Of a DNA stretch of 64,000 bases, positions 47,801-55,997 are shown one piece after another. Numbering within the stretch: the stretch's first letter is position 1; the number at the start of each line of letters is the position of its first letter. A program made the translations under genes and the position numbers. The notes under the pieces were generated by a model. The model was given only the letters and a program-made list of their open reading frames with translations, made no database searches and was not told the DNA's origin. This DNA is from JAPUDQ01 sp049289035 (GTDB taxonomy: Bacteria; Patescibacteriota; Saccharimonadia; Saccharimonadales; Saccharimonadaceae): positions 1-64,000 of the forward strand of contig JBAQIV010000022.1 in the NCBI GenBank assembly GCA_049289035.1. Direction: 5' to 3'.

Positions 47801-48900
47801 CAGCGAGCGGCGTGCTTCCAGACTACTCTAGCGGCCTATACACCGCATACATCCTGCCTAAAGGCTCGGCCGCACCAAACCCAAACCTACTATCAAGTGA
47901 TCCCGCCTATGTGGCACCCCGAGTGTTGCAGTACGTGGCAGACACGACGAAGGACGCGGCAGGCAACACAATCATCGCTGATACCGGTGCATTCAAGGTG
48001 CTTACAAATAAACAAGCTATTATCAACGCCTGGACAGCCTACCATGACGAACAGCTAGCCAACTGGGCAGTCGGCGGCGTACCAGAGTGGAATTATTTCT
48101 CAAACAAAGTCCATAGCCTCAAGGTTACAAACACAGGAGGAGTTGACTGGAGCACAATTAAAAGTGTGCAAGATATCAAAGGGACATGTACCAATACAGA
48201 GGTTCAGCAGGCTTTCTATAATTGGGGATGGGCTACGGCGGCGACTCAAGCGAGCTGCGAAACGGGCATACAAGCGGCATACGATGCCGATAAGTCATGG
48301 TATGACCAATATCTTCAAACTAATATCGATAATCTCAGTAGTGCTACGCCAGACTATGATACTTCGCCGTTGCCACAAGGCACCTACGACGTCTACATTT
48401 TGGGCTACGGTGTGGATCTTACCTCATTTCAGAGAGACTTTCCCGGTGGCCTCGTCGTCGACTTCACGACCCCGACCGTCACACTGGTCACGACGGCCGC
48501 CAAAGACAATGTCTCCCCGCAGCTCAACGGCAGCGTGTCCGACCCAACAGCAGCAGTGACAGTCACACTGACGGGTCCAAACGGCACTACTTACGGCCCA
48601 TTTACGGCGAAAAACAACGGCGACGGCACCTGGACACTCCCAGCCGGCGCTATACAGCCCGGCTTGGTGCTCGGGACCTACACGGTGGCAGTGACTGTAA
48701 CAAGCTTGAGCGGAAACCATTCTACCGAGACCAAGACGCTTGTTCTGACGGCAAGCACGAAACCAACGACACTGTCTAAGACGGGAAGTGACTACATATA
48801 CGTTCTCTCGATTAGTGGGGTAGTACTAGGCGTAGGGGCACTGTGGCTTGTGGGCCAGCGACGTCGTACTGAGAAAAGATTACGCTACGTACGCTCATAA
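44857..48900 (+). CDS. Giant right-handed beta-helix surface protein with LSKTG anchor
   Basis: A 1347-residue exported protein. It has a signal/anchor helix (about 12-45), then a parallel beta-helix domain (about 60-720) built from repeats such as GNxIGxxxDG and NTIRDNTSAGVVAGG, with typical Asn ladders. Ig-like beta domains follow (about 800-1300, ending VTLTGPNGTTYGPFTAKNNGDGTWTLP). The end is LSKTG at 1306-1310, a hydrophobic helix (IYVLSISGVVLGVGALWLVG) and a basic tail, the layout of sortase-anchored surface proteins with LSKTG in place of LPxTG. No sortase is in this window. No ribosome site is evident, and TATACT is at about 44790. It lies between frr and uppS, where dxr/cdsA genes are usual. 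Confidence 0.85.
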   Translation: MRYDHRHGVFRRRALTVFATTLSYGMLLAVFFMGSLLLGWFRSSTTVAAINMTFVVTTAADSGPGSLRQAITDSNAAVTTSANPNAISFTIPGAGVHTIALQTPLPQIAQPTVIDGTTQPGTSCGNLVADAPFGAGSAHSLAIEIVSTPATALDQRGIIDFGVNTDNSAVRGLVVHGTTNGDAYNIRFNSPGMVVECNYLGTLPDATQPSITDGSQPNIWSMAAGPAADNATITNNVFGAGRAIQASGKPGDMIDGWILKNNLFNVSPDGSSIGSQNLGPFFGYFSNLTVGGSLSDANVFAGTRGAGLEMQESTAVTIANNYVGVTPSNQALSNAYSGISTFNTSDVVIRGNYISSNTNVGLNIVATSKIKIVGNYIGSGIDGNTSGVGNGQGIRFSGDNSDITIGGANLSERNIISGNVGAGTAGQYTTYSGTNKIQGNYFGLGANGRSLANGDIAISLNPAGGWLVGGSNAGEGNIIGKNGRALSIENNSTGLTTYVYGNIIGLEADGETSAKNTQDTTIGLSGSAPIVFGGSSAGQGNLVANVHGSGISFGGTGLKTIRGNTFGLTKSGQPAPITWSAIGTWGSADGIVIGGPATADGNVIANAGNYGIDFAGTVTNATIQNNTIYGGASQPATGTIGGGIYLSATSTGNMISHNTIRDNTSAGVVAGGYTATNTSNTIRQNSIYRNGTIGIDLSNTQDWQPLDGVTLNDPLDADTGPNGLQNYPVITASMTRCDGSVDTKNTPMFNSTPNTTFTIDYYANPSWNPSSTIPRQGEQWVTSETVTTDANGNATLNLTLINSITYPSVTATAPDGSTSEFGSINTVAFTQCKDMLQRTVATTTNDITLSATWTGSQVPATYLRNQPQFPTDYNSTTGQYTDRLEQAGMTFTVTVGGQNFIWQDHPSIFSSSYTLDDNGWSVAGHTATPLPEGTYDVVLTVTDPITKLSMSRTYPGAVKVALPRVSYTTTFTNNSTPTLTGTASGVLPDYSSGLYTAYILPKGSAAPNPNLLSSDPAYVAPRVLQYVADTTKDAAGNTIIADTGAFKVLTNKQAIINAWTAYHDEQLANWAVGGVPEWNYFSNKVHSLKVTNTGGVDWSTIKSVQDIKGTCTNTEVQQAFYNWGWATAATQASCETGIQAAYDADKSWYDQYLQTNIDNLSSATPDYDTSPLPQGTYDVYILGYGVDLTSFQRDFPGGLVVDFTTPTVTLVTTAAKDNVSPQLNGSVSDPTAAVTVTLTGPNGTTYGPFTAKNNGDGTWTLPAGAIQPGLVLGTYTVAVTVTSLSGNHSTETKTLVLTASTKPTTLSKTGSDYIYVLSISGVVLGVGALWLVGQRRRTEKRLRYVRS

Positions 48901-48956
48901 ATTGCACGTACACTTTGATTAGATAATTGTGGCAATTGTCATATATACTTACATGC

Positions 48957-49652
48957 ATGGCAACACAACAGACTGCACCGTTACACATTGGCTTTATCCT
49001 AGACGGTAATCGCCGCTGGGCGAAAAAACACGGTCTACCGGTATATGAAGGACACCTGGCCGGCTACAATGCGCTCAAAGATGTGATTGAGGCGACGGCC
49101 GATGCGGGCGTGCGATATATCTCATTTTATAGCTGGTCCACCGAGAACTGGAACCGAGCTGAGCAAGAGGTGCGCAATGTGTTTAAACTGGTGCGGCGGT
49201 TGTTCAAAACTGACATAAAACAGCTGCACGACAAAGGGTTTCACTTGGTGGTCCTCGGCAGCCGCGATAAGTTGCCCGATGATATCTGCGACATGATAGA
49301 CGAAGCCGAAGCCGTGTCGCGTGATGGTACTCGCGCAACACTGGCAATGTGTTTTAACTACGGCGGCCAAGACGAAATTGTGCGCGCCTCACAGCGTGCG
49401 ATCCGCAGCGGGGTCGATCCAGAGATGCTCAGCGAAGATAGCTTTGCGCAGTACTTAGACCATCCCGAAATACCGCCGTGTGATCTGATCGTGCGGACTA
49501 GTGGCGAGCAACGACTGAGCAATTTCATGTTGTGGCGGAGCGCCTATAGCGAGTTTATTTTCCTCGACAAATTTTGGCCTGACATGCGTCCTAGCGACAT
49601 CACTGCTATACTAGAGGAATATAATCGCCGCAATCGTCGGCACGGAGGATAG
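48957..49652 (+). CDS. uppS: Isoprenyl transferase (UppS family)
   Basis: Makes the undecaprenyl carrier lipid by cis-prenyl chain extension. The 231-residue chain shows HIGFILDGNRRWAKKHG (diphosphate and Mg site), the YISFYSWSTENWNRAEQEV segment, and DLIVRTSGEQRLSNFMLWRSAYSEFIFLDKFWPD, the signature. The ATG at 48957 follows TATACT (48944-48949) by seven bases, so it is probably leaderless. It abuts rseP, the next gene, with no gap. Confidence 0.95.
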   Translation: MATQQTAPLHIGFILDGNRRWAKKHGLPVYEGHLAGYNALKDVIEATADAGVRYISFYSWSTENWNRAEQEVRNVFKLVRRLFKTDIKQLHDKGFHLVVLGSRDKLPDDICDMIDEAEAVSRDGTRATLAMCFNYGGQDEIVRASQRAIRSGVDPEMLSEDSFAQYLDHPEIPPCDLIVRTSGEQRLSNFMLWRSAYSEFIFLDKFWPDMRPSDITAILEEYNRRNRRHGG

Positions 49653-50876
49653 ATGGACATTGTCGTTACTGTTGCATCGATAATTTTGGGGGTGTTGATA
49701 CTGGTCTTTTTGGTGGTGATTCATGAGCTGGGTCACGGCATCGTCGCACGGCGCAATGGTGTGATCGTGGAAGAGTTTGGCGTGGGCTTTCCGCCGTTTG
49801 CTAAAGGCAAAACAATCAAAAAAAGTGTCTTAGGACGCAATGTCATGTACAGCCTCAACTGGCTACCGATCGGTGGATTTGTGAAATTACAAGGTGAATA
49901 CGACTCGGCCGATAAAAAAGGTGATTACGGTGCGGCGACGTTTTGGCAAAAAACCAAAATTATACTGGCTGGTGTCGCTGTCAACTGGGTGTTTGCAGCG
50001 CTGCTCTTCACGATCTTGGCACTTGTCGGTATGCCGCGCGTGGTTGCAAATCAGTTTACGGTTGGCTCAGACACGATAGTGAACAAATCGCCAGTCGTTG
50101 TTGCGGGTACAACGAAGGGTTTACCGGCAGATATTAGTGGTTTGCGCTCGGGCGATGCGATCGATCATGTGTCGGTCAAGACGACCTGTCCAACTGGTGT
50201 TGTTGAGCCGTGCAGGGGGCAATCAGCTGACGAGATTGATACGATTATAGCGCTGACAAAGCAGTATCCTGGTAGTGTCCTGATCGTTGACTATACCCGC
50301 GATGGTTCTGCAAAGACGGCCGTACTTACCAACCGTACAGCAGAGCAGGCTACAGACAAAAAAGGCTATCTGGGCGTGACATTTTCTCAGGCAAATGCAA
50401 CGACCTACCGCTCCACCTGGTCGGCACCGATTGTCGGTGTTGGACTCACGGGGCAATTGAGCTGGGAGACGCTCAAGGGTGTTGGCAGCTTGGCATCGAA
50501 ATTTTTTGGCGGGCTGGCTGGGCTGGTCAACCTCAACCCCGAGAGTCGTAGTCGTGCATCGGCGCAAATTGGTGATGCGAGTCAGGGTGTGTCTGGCCCG
50601 ATTGGTATACTTGGTTCGATCTTGCCGAGCGCTGTGAAAGCGGGAATGGTACCGATTTTGCTGATTACGGCCGTCATCTCGCTGACGCTTGCTGTTATGA
50701 ATGTGTTGCCGATTCCGGCGCTCGACGGCGGTCGCTGGTATACCATGGCAATTTTTCGACTCCTACGCCGACCGCTCACAAAAGAGGTTGAAGAAAAAAT
50801 TAACACAATCGGTATGATGATCTTGTTTGCACTTATCATACTAGTGACAATGGCCGATGTGGCGAAAATCATTTAG
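49653..50876 (+). CDS. rseP: Site-2 protease RseP-like (M50 family)
   Basis: Intramembrane zinc protease of 407 residues. HELGH (residues 24-28) in the first membrane helix and the later metal-ligand segment NVLPIPALDGGRW are present, with a PDZ-like region between (about residues 150-230). It cleaves single-span membrane proteins such as anti-sigma factors. It follows uppS with no gap, the conserved neighbourhood. The usual dxr and cdsA between uppS and rseP are absent. Confidence 0.94.
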   Translation: MDIVVTVASIILGVLILVFLVVIHELGHGIVARRNGVIVEEFGVGFPPFAKGKTIKKSVLGRNVMYSLNWLPIGGFVKLQGEYDSADKKGDYGAATFWQKTKIILAGVAVNWVFAALLFTILALVGMPRVVANQFTVGSDTIVNKSPVVVAGTTKGLPADISGLRSGDAIDHVSVKTTCPTGVVEPCRGQSADEIDTIIALTKQYPGSVLIVDYTRDGSAKTAVLTNRTAEQATDKKGYLGVTFSQANATTYRSTWSAPIVGVGLTGQLSWETLKGVGSLASKFFGGLAGLVNLNPESRSRASAQIGDASQGVSGPIGILGSILPSAVKAGMVPILLITAVISLTLAVMNVLPIPALDGGRWYTMAIFRLLRRPLTKEVEEKINTIGMMILFALIILVTMADVAKII

Positions 50877-51642
50877 ACTGCCGCCGCGCTGGCGAGCCGT
50901 GGCTGGGTCGTTGTTTGCGGCTGTTGTCTATCCGGCATGGACATTTGGTGCAGTTTTTGTCGTCGGCGCTGCCATAACGAGTCTTGTGGTGTATCTCTCG
51001 GCTTTTCAGCTGGGCATCACGCTTGACGGGACGCAGTCGTTGCAGCTGATGGTTATTAATATGGCTGCATATATAGTAGGGCTCGCTTTACTCCTCACCG
51101 AACCGTATGCACTGCGGCGTATGACAATTCGTGCAGTCAGACAACTCCTCGGTATTGCCCGGCGTGTTCACCTGAGAGATCTTGGCTATGCTATATTGTC
51201 ATGGTCGGCTTATATCGTTATCGCCTATACTGTGACAGTATGTATCGCTACGGTGCTGCCAAGTATAGATATGGGCCAGCGCCAGGATATCGGTTTTGCG
51301 ACCAATGGAACTGGCTTAGACAAGCTATACGCATTTATTCTTATCGTCATGATAGCGCCGCTTGTCGAAGAGTTGATCTTTCGTGGCTATCTGTATGGTA
51401 GTTTGCGCCGACGTATGCCGTGGTGGTTGGGCGCGGTGATTACGAGCGTGCTGTTTGGTTTTGTGCATGGGCAGTGGAATGTCGGCATTGATGTCTTCAT
51501 GATGAGCATGGTTATGTGCTATTTGCGTGAGTACACCGGCGCTATCTGGTCAGGCGTCATGGTGCATATGCTGAAAAACTCGCTTGCTTACTACTTATTG
51601 TTCTTTGCACCACCCTGGGTGCTGAAATTACTTGGTGCATAG
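50857..51642 (+). CDS. CPBP intramembrane protease (CAAX/bacteriocin-processing family)
   Basis: A 261-residue membrane protein with six or seven helices. The EELIFRGYLYG motif gives Glu171-Glu172 and Arg176, followed by FGFVHGQWN with His204, the catalytic set of the CPBP glutamic intramembrane protease family. It overlaps rseP by 20 bases. Prokaryotic homologs often process or protect against small peptides; the substrate is unknown. The ATG at 50857 is the only plausible start. Confidence 0.9.
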   Translation: MWRKSFRLPPRWRAVAGSLFAAVVYPAWTFGAVFVVGAAITSLVVYLSAFQLGITLDGTQSLQLMVINMAAYIVGLALLLTEPYALRRMTIRAVRQLLGIARRVHLRDLGYAILSWSAYIVIAYTVTVCIATVLPSIDMGQRQDIGFATNGTGLDKLYAFILIVMIAPLVEELIFRGYLYGSLRRRMPWWLGAVITSVLFGFVHGQWNVGIDVFMMSMVMCYLREYTGAIWSGVMVHMLKNSLAYYLLFFAPPWVLKLLGA

Positions 51643-51708
51643 CCGTGTACTATTGTAAAAAGTAAACAGTTTTTATATCAGTGTAGAAGTCGTGTATAGT
51701 AGTCATAT

Positions 51709-52935
51709 ATGAAAATGTCACAGTTGTTTACGAAGACGCTTCGCGAGGCGCCAGCCGATGAAGTAGCCAAAAACGCGCAGCTCCTCATACGGGCAGGCTT
51801 TGTCTATAAAGAGATGGCGGGGGCCTATGCGTATTTGCCACTAGGTCTACGCGTCATTGACAAGATAAAACAAATTGTCCGTGAAGAGATGAACGCGATC
51901 GACAGCAATGAGCTCATTATGACGGGCCTACAGCGCAAAGAAGTCTGGGAAAAAACCGGACGCTGGAGTGATGAAACAGTTGACGTGTGGTTTAAATCGC
52001 AATTGCAAGACGGTACAGAAGTTGGGTTTGGCTGGAGCCACGAAGAACCAATTGTCGAAATGATGAAGCATTACATACATAGTTACAAAGACCTGCCGGT
52101 GAGTTTGTACCAATTCCAGACAAAGCTTCGTAACGAACTGCGTGCCAAAAGTGGCATTATGCGTGGGCGTGAATTTGTCATGAAAGATATGTATAGTTTT
52201 CATGCGAGCAAAGAAGACTTGGAAAACTATTACCAGAAAACAATCGACGCGTATATGAAGGTGTATGAACGCCTCGGTATCGGACAGGACACGTATGTGA
52301 CATTTGCTAGTGGTGGGGCATTTACTAAATTTAGCCACGAGTTTCAGACAGTCTGTGACGCTGGTGAAGATGTAATCTATCTGCACCGCGAGAAAAACAT
52401 TGCTGTTAACGAAGAGGTGATCGATGATGCCGTCAAAGAACTCGGTATTGCACGCGACGAACTCGAACCAGTCAAGACTGCTGAAAGTGGCAATATCTTT
52501 AACTTTGGGACACAAAAAACTGATGAGATGGCACTGTACTATACTGACCGAGACGGCACAAAACAGTCACTTTGGATCGGTAGTTATGGCATAGGGATTA
52601 CGCGGGCTATGGGCGTGATTGTCGAGAAGTTTGCTGACGAACACGGACTAGTCTGGCCGGATGCGGTAGCACCATTTCGGGTTCATCTGGTGCAGATTGG
52701 TGACGTTACAGACGTGGCGCAAAGATTATACGATGAGCTGCAATCAAAAGGTATCGAGGTGCTATGGGACGACCGCGACGAACGAGTGGGGGCAAAATTT
52801 GCTGACGCTGATCTCATAGGTATACCACACCGCGTGGTGGTAAGCGAGAAAAACGCTGGAAAGTTTGAGTACAAAAAACGCACCGAAACGACCGCTGCTA
52901 TATTGACCCGTGACGAGCTATTTGCTAAGCTATAA
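51709..52935 (+). CDS. proS: Prolyl-tRNA synthetase, compact form
   Basis: Class II synthetase charging tRNA-Pro. Of 408 residues, TLREAPADEVAKNAQLLIRAGFVYKEMAGAYAYLPLGLRVI starts the catalytic core, with RNELRAKSGIMRGREFVMKDMYSFH as motif 2. The INS editing domain (about 180 residues in E. coli) is replaced by about 45 residues around FQTVCDAGEDVIYLHREK, so mischarged alanine or cysteine cannot be edited in the usual way. The HGTP anticodon-binding domain ends the protein. TATAGT is eight bases before the ATG and no ribosome site is seen. Confidence 0.96.
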   Translation: MKMSQLFTKTLREAPADEVAKNAQLLIRAGFVYKEMAGAYAYLPLGLRVIDKIKQIVREEMNAIDSNELIMTGLQRKEVWEKTGRWSDETVDVWFKSQLQDGTEVGFGWSHEEPIVEMMKHYIHSYKDLPVSLYQFQTKLRNELRAKSGIMRGREFVMKDMYSFHASKEDLENYYQKTIDAYMKVYERLGIGQDTYVTFASGGAFTKFSHEFQTVCDAGEDVIYLHREKNIAVNEEVIDDAVKELGIARDELEPVKTAESGNIFNFGTQKTDEMALYYTDRDGTKQSLWIGSYGIGITRAMGVIVEKFADEHGLVWPDAVAPFRVHLVQIGDVTDVAQRLYDELQSKGIEVLWDDRDERVGAKFADADLIGIPHRVVVSEKNAGKFEYKKRTETTAAILTRDELFAKL

Positions 52936-53038
52936 CCACTGTTTGAGTGAGGGGCATTCCAGTCATCAGTTGTTTTAGAGCGGCACGCCACAGAGCGGGC
53001 CGTTTGTAAGGTAAAAGCAAGAAAGAGTAAGAAGTAGT

Positions 53039-53491
53039 ATGAAGAAAACGTATCATATAACCGTCGAGGGTAAAGCTGAGCTAGAAGCTGAGCTAGAAGA
53101 ACTTAAGGGGCGTCGTGGCGCTATTGCCGAAAAGATAGCCAACGCGCGTGATTATGGCGACCTCAGTGAAAATGCCGAATACGACAGTGCTCGCGAAGAG
53201 CAGGGACTGGTCGAGAGCCGCGTCTCTGAGATAGAAGATATTTTGCAAAACGCTGACATCATTAAACCGACCAAAAGTAGCACGATCAAGGTCGGTAGCA
53301 CAGTGGTGCTTAAAAATGGCAAAGAAGTAACCTATCGTATTGTCGGTCCGGTTGAAGCCGACCCGCTCGAGGGCAAGATCAGCAATGAATCGCCAATCGG
53401 CAGTGCGCTGATGGGCCATAGCGTTGGCGACGCCGTGACAATCACGACGCCAAAAGGTGAGACGACCTACCACGTCAAAGAAGTGCGTTAG
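53039..53491 (+). CDS. greA: Transcription elongation factor GreA
   Basis: Rescues stalled RNA polymerase by promoting transcript cleavage. The N-terminal coiled coil (LEAELEELKGRRGAIAEKIANARDYGDLSENAEYDSAREEQG) carries the acidic tip DLSENAEYD. A C-terminal FKBP-like domain follows. The 150-residue length is close to the usual 155-158. A terminator follows at 53510-53539. Confidence 0.97.
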   Translation: MKKTYHITVEGKAELEAELEELKGRRGAIAEKIANARDYGDLSENAEYDSAREEQGLVESRVSEIEDILQNADIIKPTKSSTIKVGSTVVLKNGKEVTYRIVGPVEADPLEGKISNESPIGSALMGHSVGDAVTITTPKGETTYHVKEVR

Positions 53492-53509
53492 AATCTTTCG
53501 TATTTATAG

Positions 53510-53539
53510 AAAACAGAGGTGTTATTACGCCTCTGTTTT
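53510..53539 (+). terminator. Intrinsic terminator after greA
   Basis: AAAACAGAGG, a ten-base loop, CCTCTGTTTT. A ten-pair perfect stem with a T-tract. The lysS -10 (TATACT 53542-53547) begins three bases later, so the lysS promoter starts right at the terminator. Confidence 0.88.
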
Positions 53540-53557
53540 GGTATACTAGAGGTAATT

Positions 53558-55087
53558 ATGGCAACACTCAAAGAATTGCGCGATGAGCGCGTGCGAAAAC
53601 TTGAAGAGCTGAAGGCGCTCGGGGTCAACCCGTACCCGGCTGATGCTCATCGAACTCATGACATAGAAACCATCCACCAGCAGTTTGCAGAGCTGGAAGG
53701 TGGCGATGTCACGGTGGTTGGGCGAATTGTGTCGATTCGTAAGTTTGGTAAGCTAGCATTTATCGTCATTAAAGACCATGGCGGCATGACGTTGCAGCTG
53801 TTTATACGGGCCGAAGAGTCGCCTATGCCAGCCGATCGCTTGAAGAGTCAGTTGTCGCTACCAGGTGAGATTGGACTGCTTGACAGCGGTGATTTTGTCG
53901 AAGCGACAGGCCAGGTCATGAAGACACAAACCGGCGAAGAGTCGGTGCATGTGCAGAGTTTTCGCCTACTGACGAAGAGCCTTCGGCCCATGCCAACCGC
54001 CCAAGACGGTTTCACCGACAAAGAGCAGCGACTGCGTCGCCGCTATGTCGATATGAATGTGAACGACGATGTGCGTCAGCGGTTTATTCGTCGTAGCAAG
54101 TTTTGGCGCGCGACGCGTGAGTTTTTGCTTGGCGAAGGATTTATAGAGATCAACAATGCTGTGCTTGAAAACACGGCTGGCGGGGCCGATGCCAATCCGT
54201 TTGTGACGCACATGGACGCGCTTGATCAAGACTTTTACTTGCGCATCAGTCACGAATTGCCGCTCAAGCGGCTGCTGGTAGCGGGCTTTGAAAAAGTTTT
54301 TGACATCGGTCCACGCTTTCGCAACGAAAATTACACCGAGGAACATTTGCCCGAGCACAACGCCATGGAGTGGTACTGGGCCTACGCTGACTGGGAGAAA
54401 GGCATGGAGTTGACCGAGCGCATGATTCGTTTTGTCTGCGATGCGACATGGGGCAGGCGGGAGTTTACGCTTGCCGATGGTCAAGCCGTCGATTTTGGGG
54501 CGGACGGGACACATTGGCCGCGGATTAGCTTTGTCGAAGTATTGCGCGACCAATATAACATCGATGTATTTATTTCAAGCATGGAAGATATTAAAGCTAA
54601 ACTGCTCGAGCACACGCTCGAAGTTGAAAAAGCCGACAATCGCATACGCAGCCTTGATAAACTCTGGAAAAAGTATCGCAAAACCCTGGCTGGCCCAGCA
54701 TTTTTAGTCGACATACCAGTGTTTATGCAACCTTTGGCCAAAGTGCAGCGGGGCAATGACCAACTCACCGAACAATTCAACTTGGTTTTTGGCGGCTCAG
54801 AAATGTGCAAAGCCTTTAGCGAACTAAACGATCCCGTAGATCAGCTTGGTCGCTTTATGGAACAGCAAGCTCTGCGTGACGCGGGCGACGATGAAGCGCA
54901 AATGCTCGATATAGACTACGTGGAGGCGCTCGAATACGGCATGCCGCCCGCCTGTGGTCTTGGCTATTCCGAGCGCGTTTTTTGGTCACTTGAAGGCGTC
55001 ACCGCCCGCGAAGGTGTGCCATTCCCGCAGTTACGTCGTGAAATCGATGATGTCACCCGCGGGATTTATCCAGAAATTAAACTCTAA
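53558..55087 (+). CDS. lysS: Lysyl-tRNA synthetase, class II
   Basis: A 509-residue class II synthetase. It has the N-terminal OB-fold anticodon-binding domain (VTVVGRIVSIRKFGKLAFIVIKDHGGMTLQLFI), motif 2 in RFRNENYTEEHLPEHNAMEWYWAYAD and motif 3 GMPPACGLGYSERVFWSL. The first two-thirds fit LysRS rather than AspRS/AsnRS. The ATG at 53558 is selected because TATACT ends ten bases before it and codons upstream are unrelated. It is the last standard housekeeping gene before the accessory island. Confidence 0.96.
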   Translation: MATLKELRDERVRKLEELKALGVNPYPADAHRTHDIETIHQQFAELEGGDVTVVGRIVSIRKFGKLAFIVIKDHGGMTLQLFIRAEESPMPADRLKSQLSLPGEIGLLDSGDFVEATGQVMKTQTGEESVHVQSFRLLTKSLRPMPTAQDGFTDKEQRLRRRYVDMNVNDDVRQRFIRRSKFWRATREFLLGEGFIEINNAVLENTAGGADANPFVTHMDALDQDFYLRISHELPLKRLLVAGFEKVFDIGPRFRNENYTEEHLPEHNAMEWYWAYADWEKGMELTERMIRFVCDATWGRREFTLADGQAVDFGADGTHWPRISFVEVLRDQYNIDVFISSMEDIKAKLLEHTLEVEKADNRIRSLDKLWKKYRKTLAGPAFLVDIPVFMQPLAKVQRGNDQLTEQFNLVFGGSEMCKAFSELNDPVDQLGRFMEQQALRDAGDDEAQMLDIDYVEALEYGMPPACGLGYSERVFWSLEGVTAREGVPFPQLRREIDDVTRGIYPEIKL

Positions 55088-55092
55088 ATCAT

Positions 55093-55797
55093 ATGGAATT
55101 ATCTGCAGAAGAACGGATTGAGTCGCAGAAAGCCGTTGACTGGATAAAAAGCAATATCAATGACATATTTCTCGATATGGTTAGAGATGTAGACTATGCG
55201 AGCGTGTCGTTGCCCGTAGCTCTATTTATGGCCGGCACGCCAGGAGCTGGAAAGACAGAGATCTCAAAGCTGCTACTTCAAAATTTTGAAAAACAACCAT
55301 TGCGTATTGATGCTGATGATTTTAGGTGCAAAATTCCTGGTTATGACGGGACAAATGCCTATGTGTTTCAAAATGCTGCGACCATTGCTGTTCAAAAAGT
55401 ACTCGATCGAGCATTCGCAAAAAATATCCCCTTTGTTTTGGACGGAACATTTGGTTATGCGAATTCCCTTATGAATATCAAGCGTGCAATACGTCATAAC
55501 TATAAACCTGAAATAGTTTTCGTCTATCAAGAACCGGAGCAGGCATGGTATTTTACAAAAATACGCGAAAAAGCCGAGGGACGCGTTGTTCCTGCAACAG
55601 TTTTTATAGAGGCCTATCTCAAGTCAAAGCAAAATGTTCGCAGTGTTAAGGATGAGTTTGGTGATGCTGTTGAAGTCACACTTGTGATAAAAAATATTAA
55701 TGCAGATGACGAGAAAGTGATAGCAGATATCAGAGAGATTGAACCATATTTAGAAAAAAGTTATAATGAAGATGAATTGAAAGGGCTACTATCATGA
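55093..55797 (+). CDS. Zeta toxin-like P-loop kinase
   Basis: A 234-residue P-loop protein. GTPGAGKTE (residues 48-56) is the Walker A, RIDADDFR (71-78) matches the catalytic segment of zeta toxins, and the downstream DGTFGYANSLMNIKRA and REKAEGRVVP segments fit the zeta/UDP-N-acetylglucosamine kinase fold. Zeta toxins phosphorylate peptidoglycan precursors. It lies five bases after lysS. A small partner gene follows by ATGA overlap; no epsilon antitoxin lies upstream as in classical systems. Confidence 0.82.
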   Translation: MELSAEERIESQKAVDWIKSNINDIFLDMVRDVDYASVSLPVALFMAGTPGAGKTEISKLLLQNFEKQPLRIDADDFRCKIPGYDGTNAYVFQNAATIAVQKVLDRAFAKNIPFVLDGTFGYANSLMNIKRAIRHNYKPEIVFVYQEPEQAWYFTKIREKAEGRVVPATVFIEAYLKSKQNVRSVKDEFGDAVEVTLVIKNINADDEKVIADIREIEPYLEKSYNEDELKGLLS

Positions 55798-55973
55798 TAG
55801 ATGCAGTTGTCGCAAGGATATATGAGTTTCAGATATTTCATTTTCGACAAGCTGATTACTCAGCATTTTTTCGTGATGCTCCTAAACAAGATAAGGTGGC
55901 CTTACTCAAAAAAGCAGCCAAAGTTGCAAAATACGAACAGCGAAAAATTCTTAAATTAGTCGAGAATAAGTAG
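55794..55973 (+). CDS. Small helical partner of the zeta-toxin-like gene
   Basis: A 59-residue basic, helical protein (MIDAVVARIYEFQIFHFRQ...KKAAKVAKYEQRKILKLVENK). The ATG overlaps the TGA of the zeta-like gene (ATGA), so the two are made together. Its size and position suit an antitoxin, although classical epsilon antitoxins are encoded upstream of zeta. No family was recognised. Confidence 0.68.
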   Translation: MIDAVVARIYEFQIFHFRQADYSAFFRDAPKQDKVALLKKAAKVAKYEQRKILKLVENK

Positions 55974-55997
55974 CTATATGCTTACAAGGATACAGTA

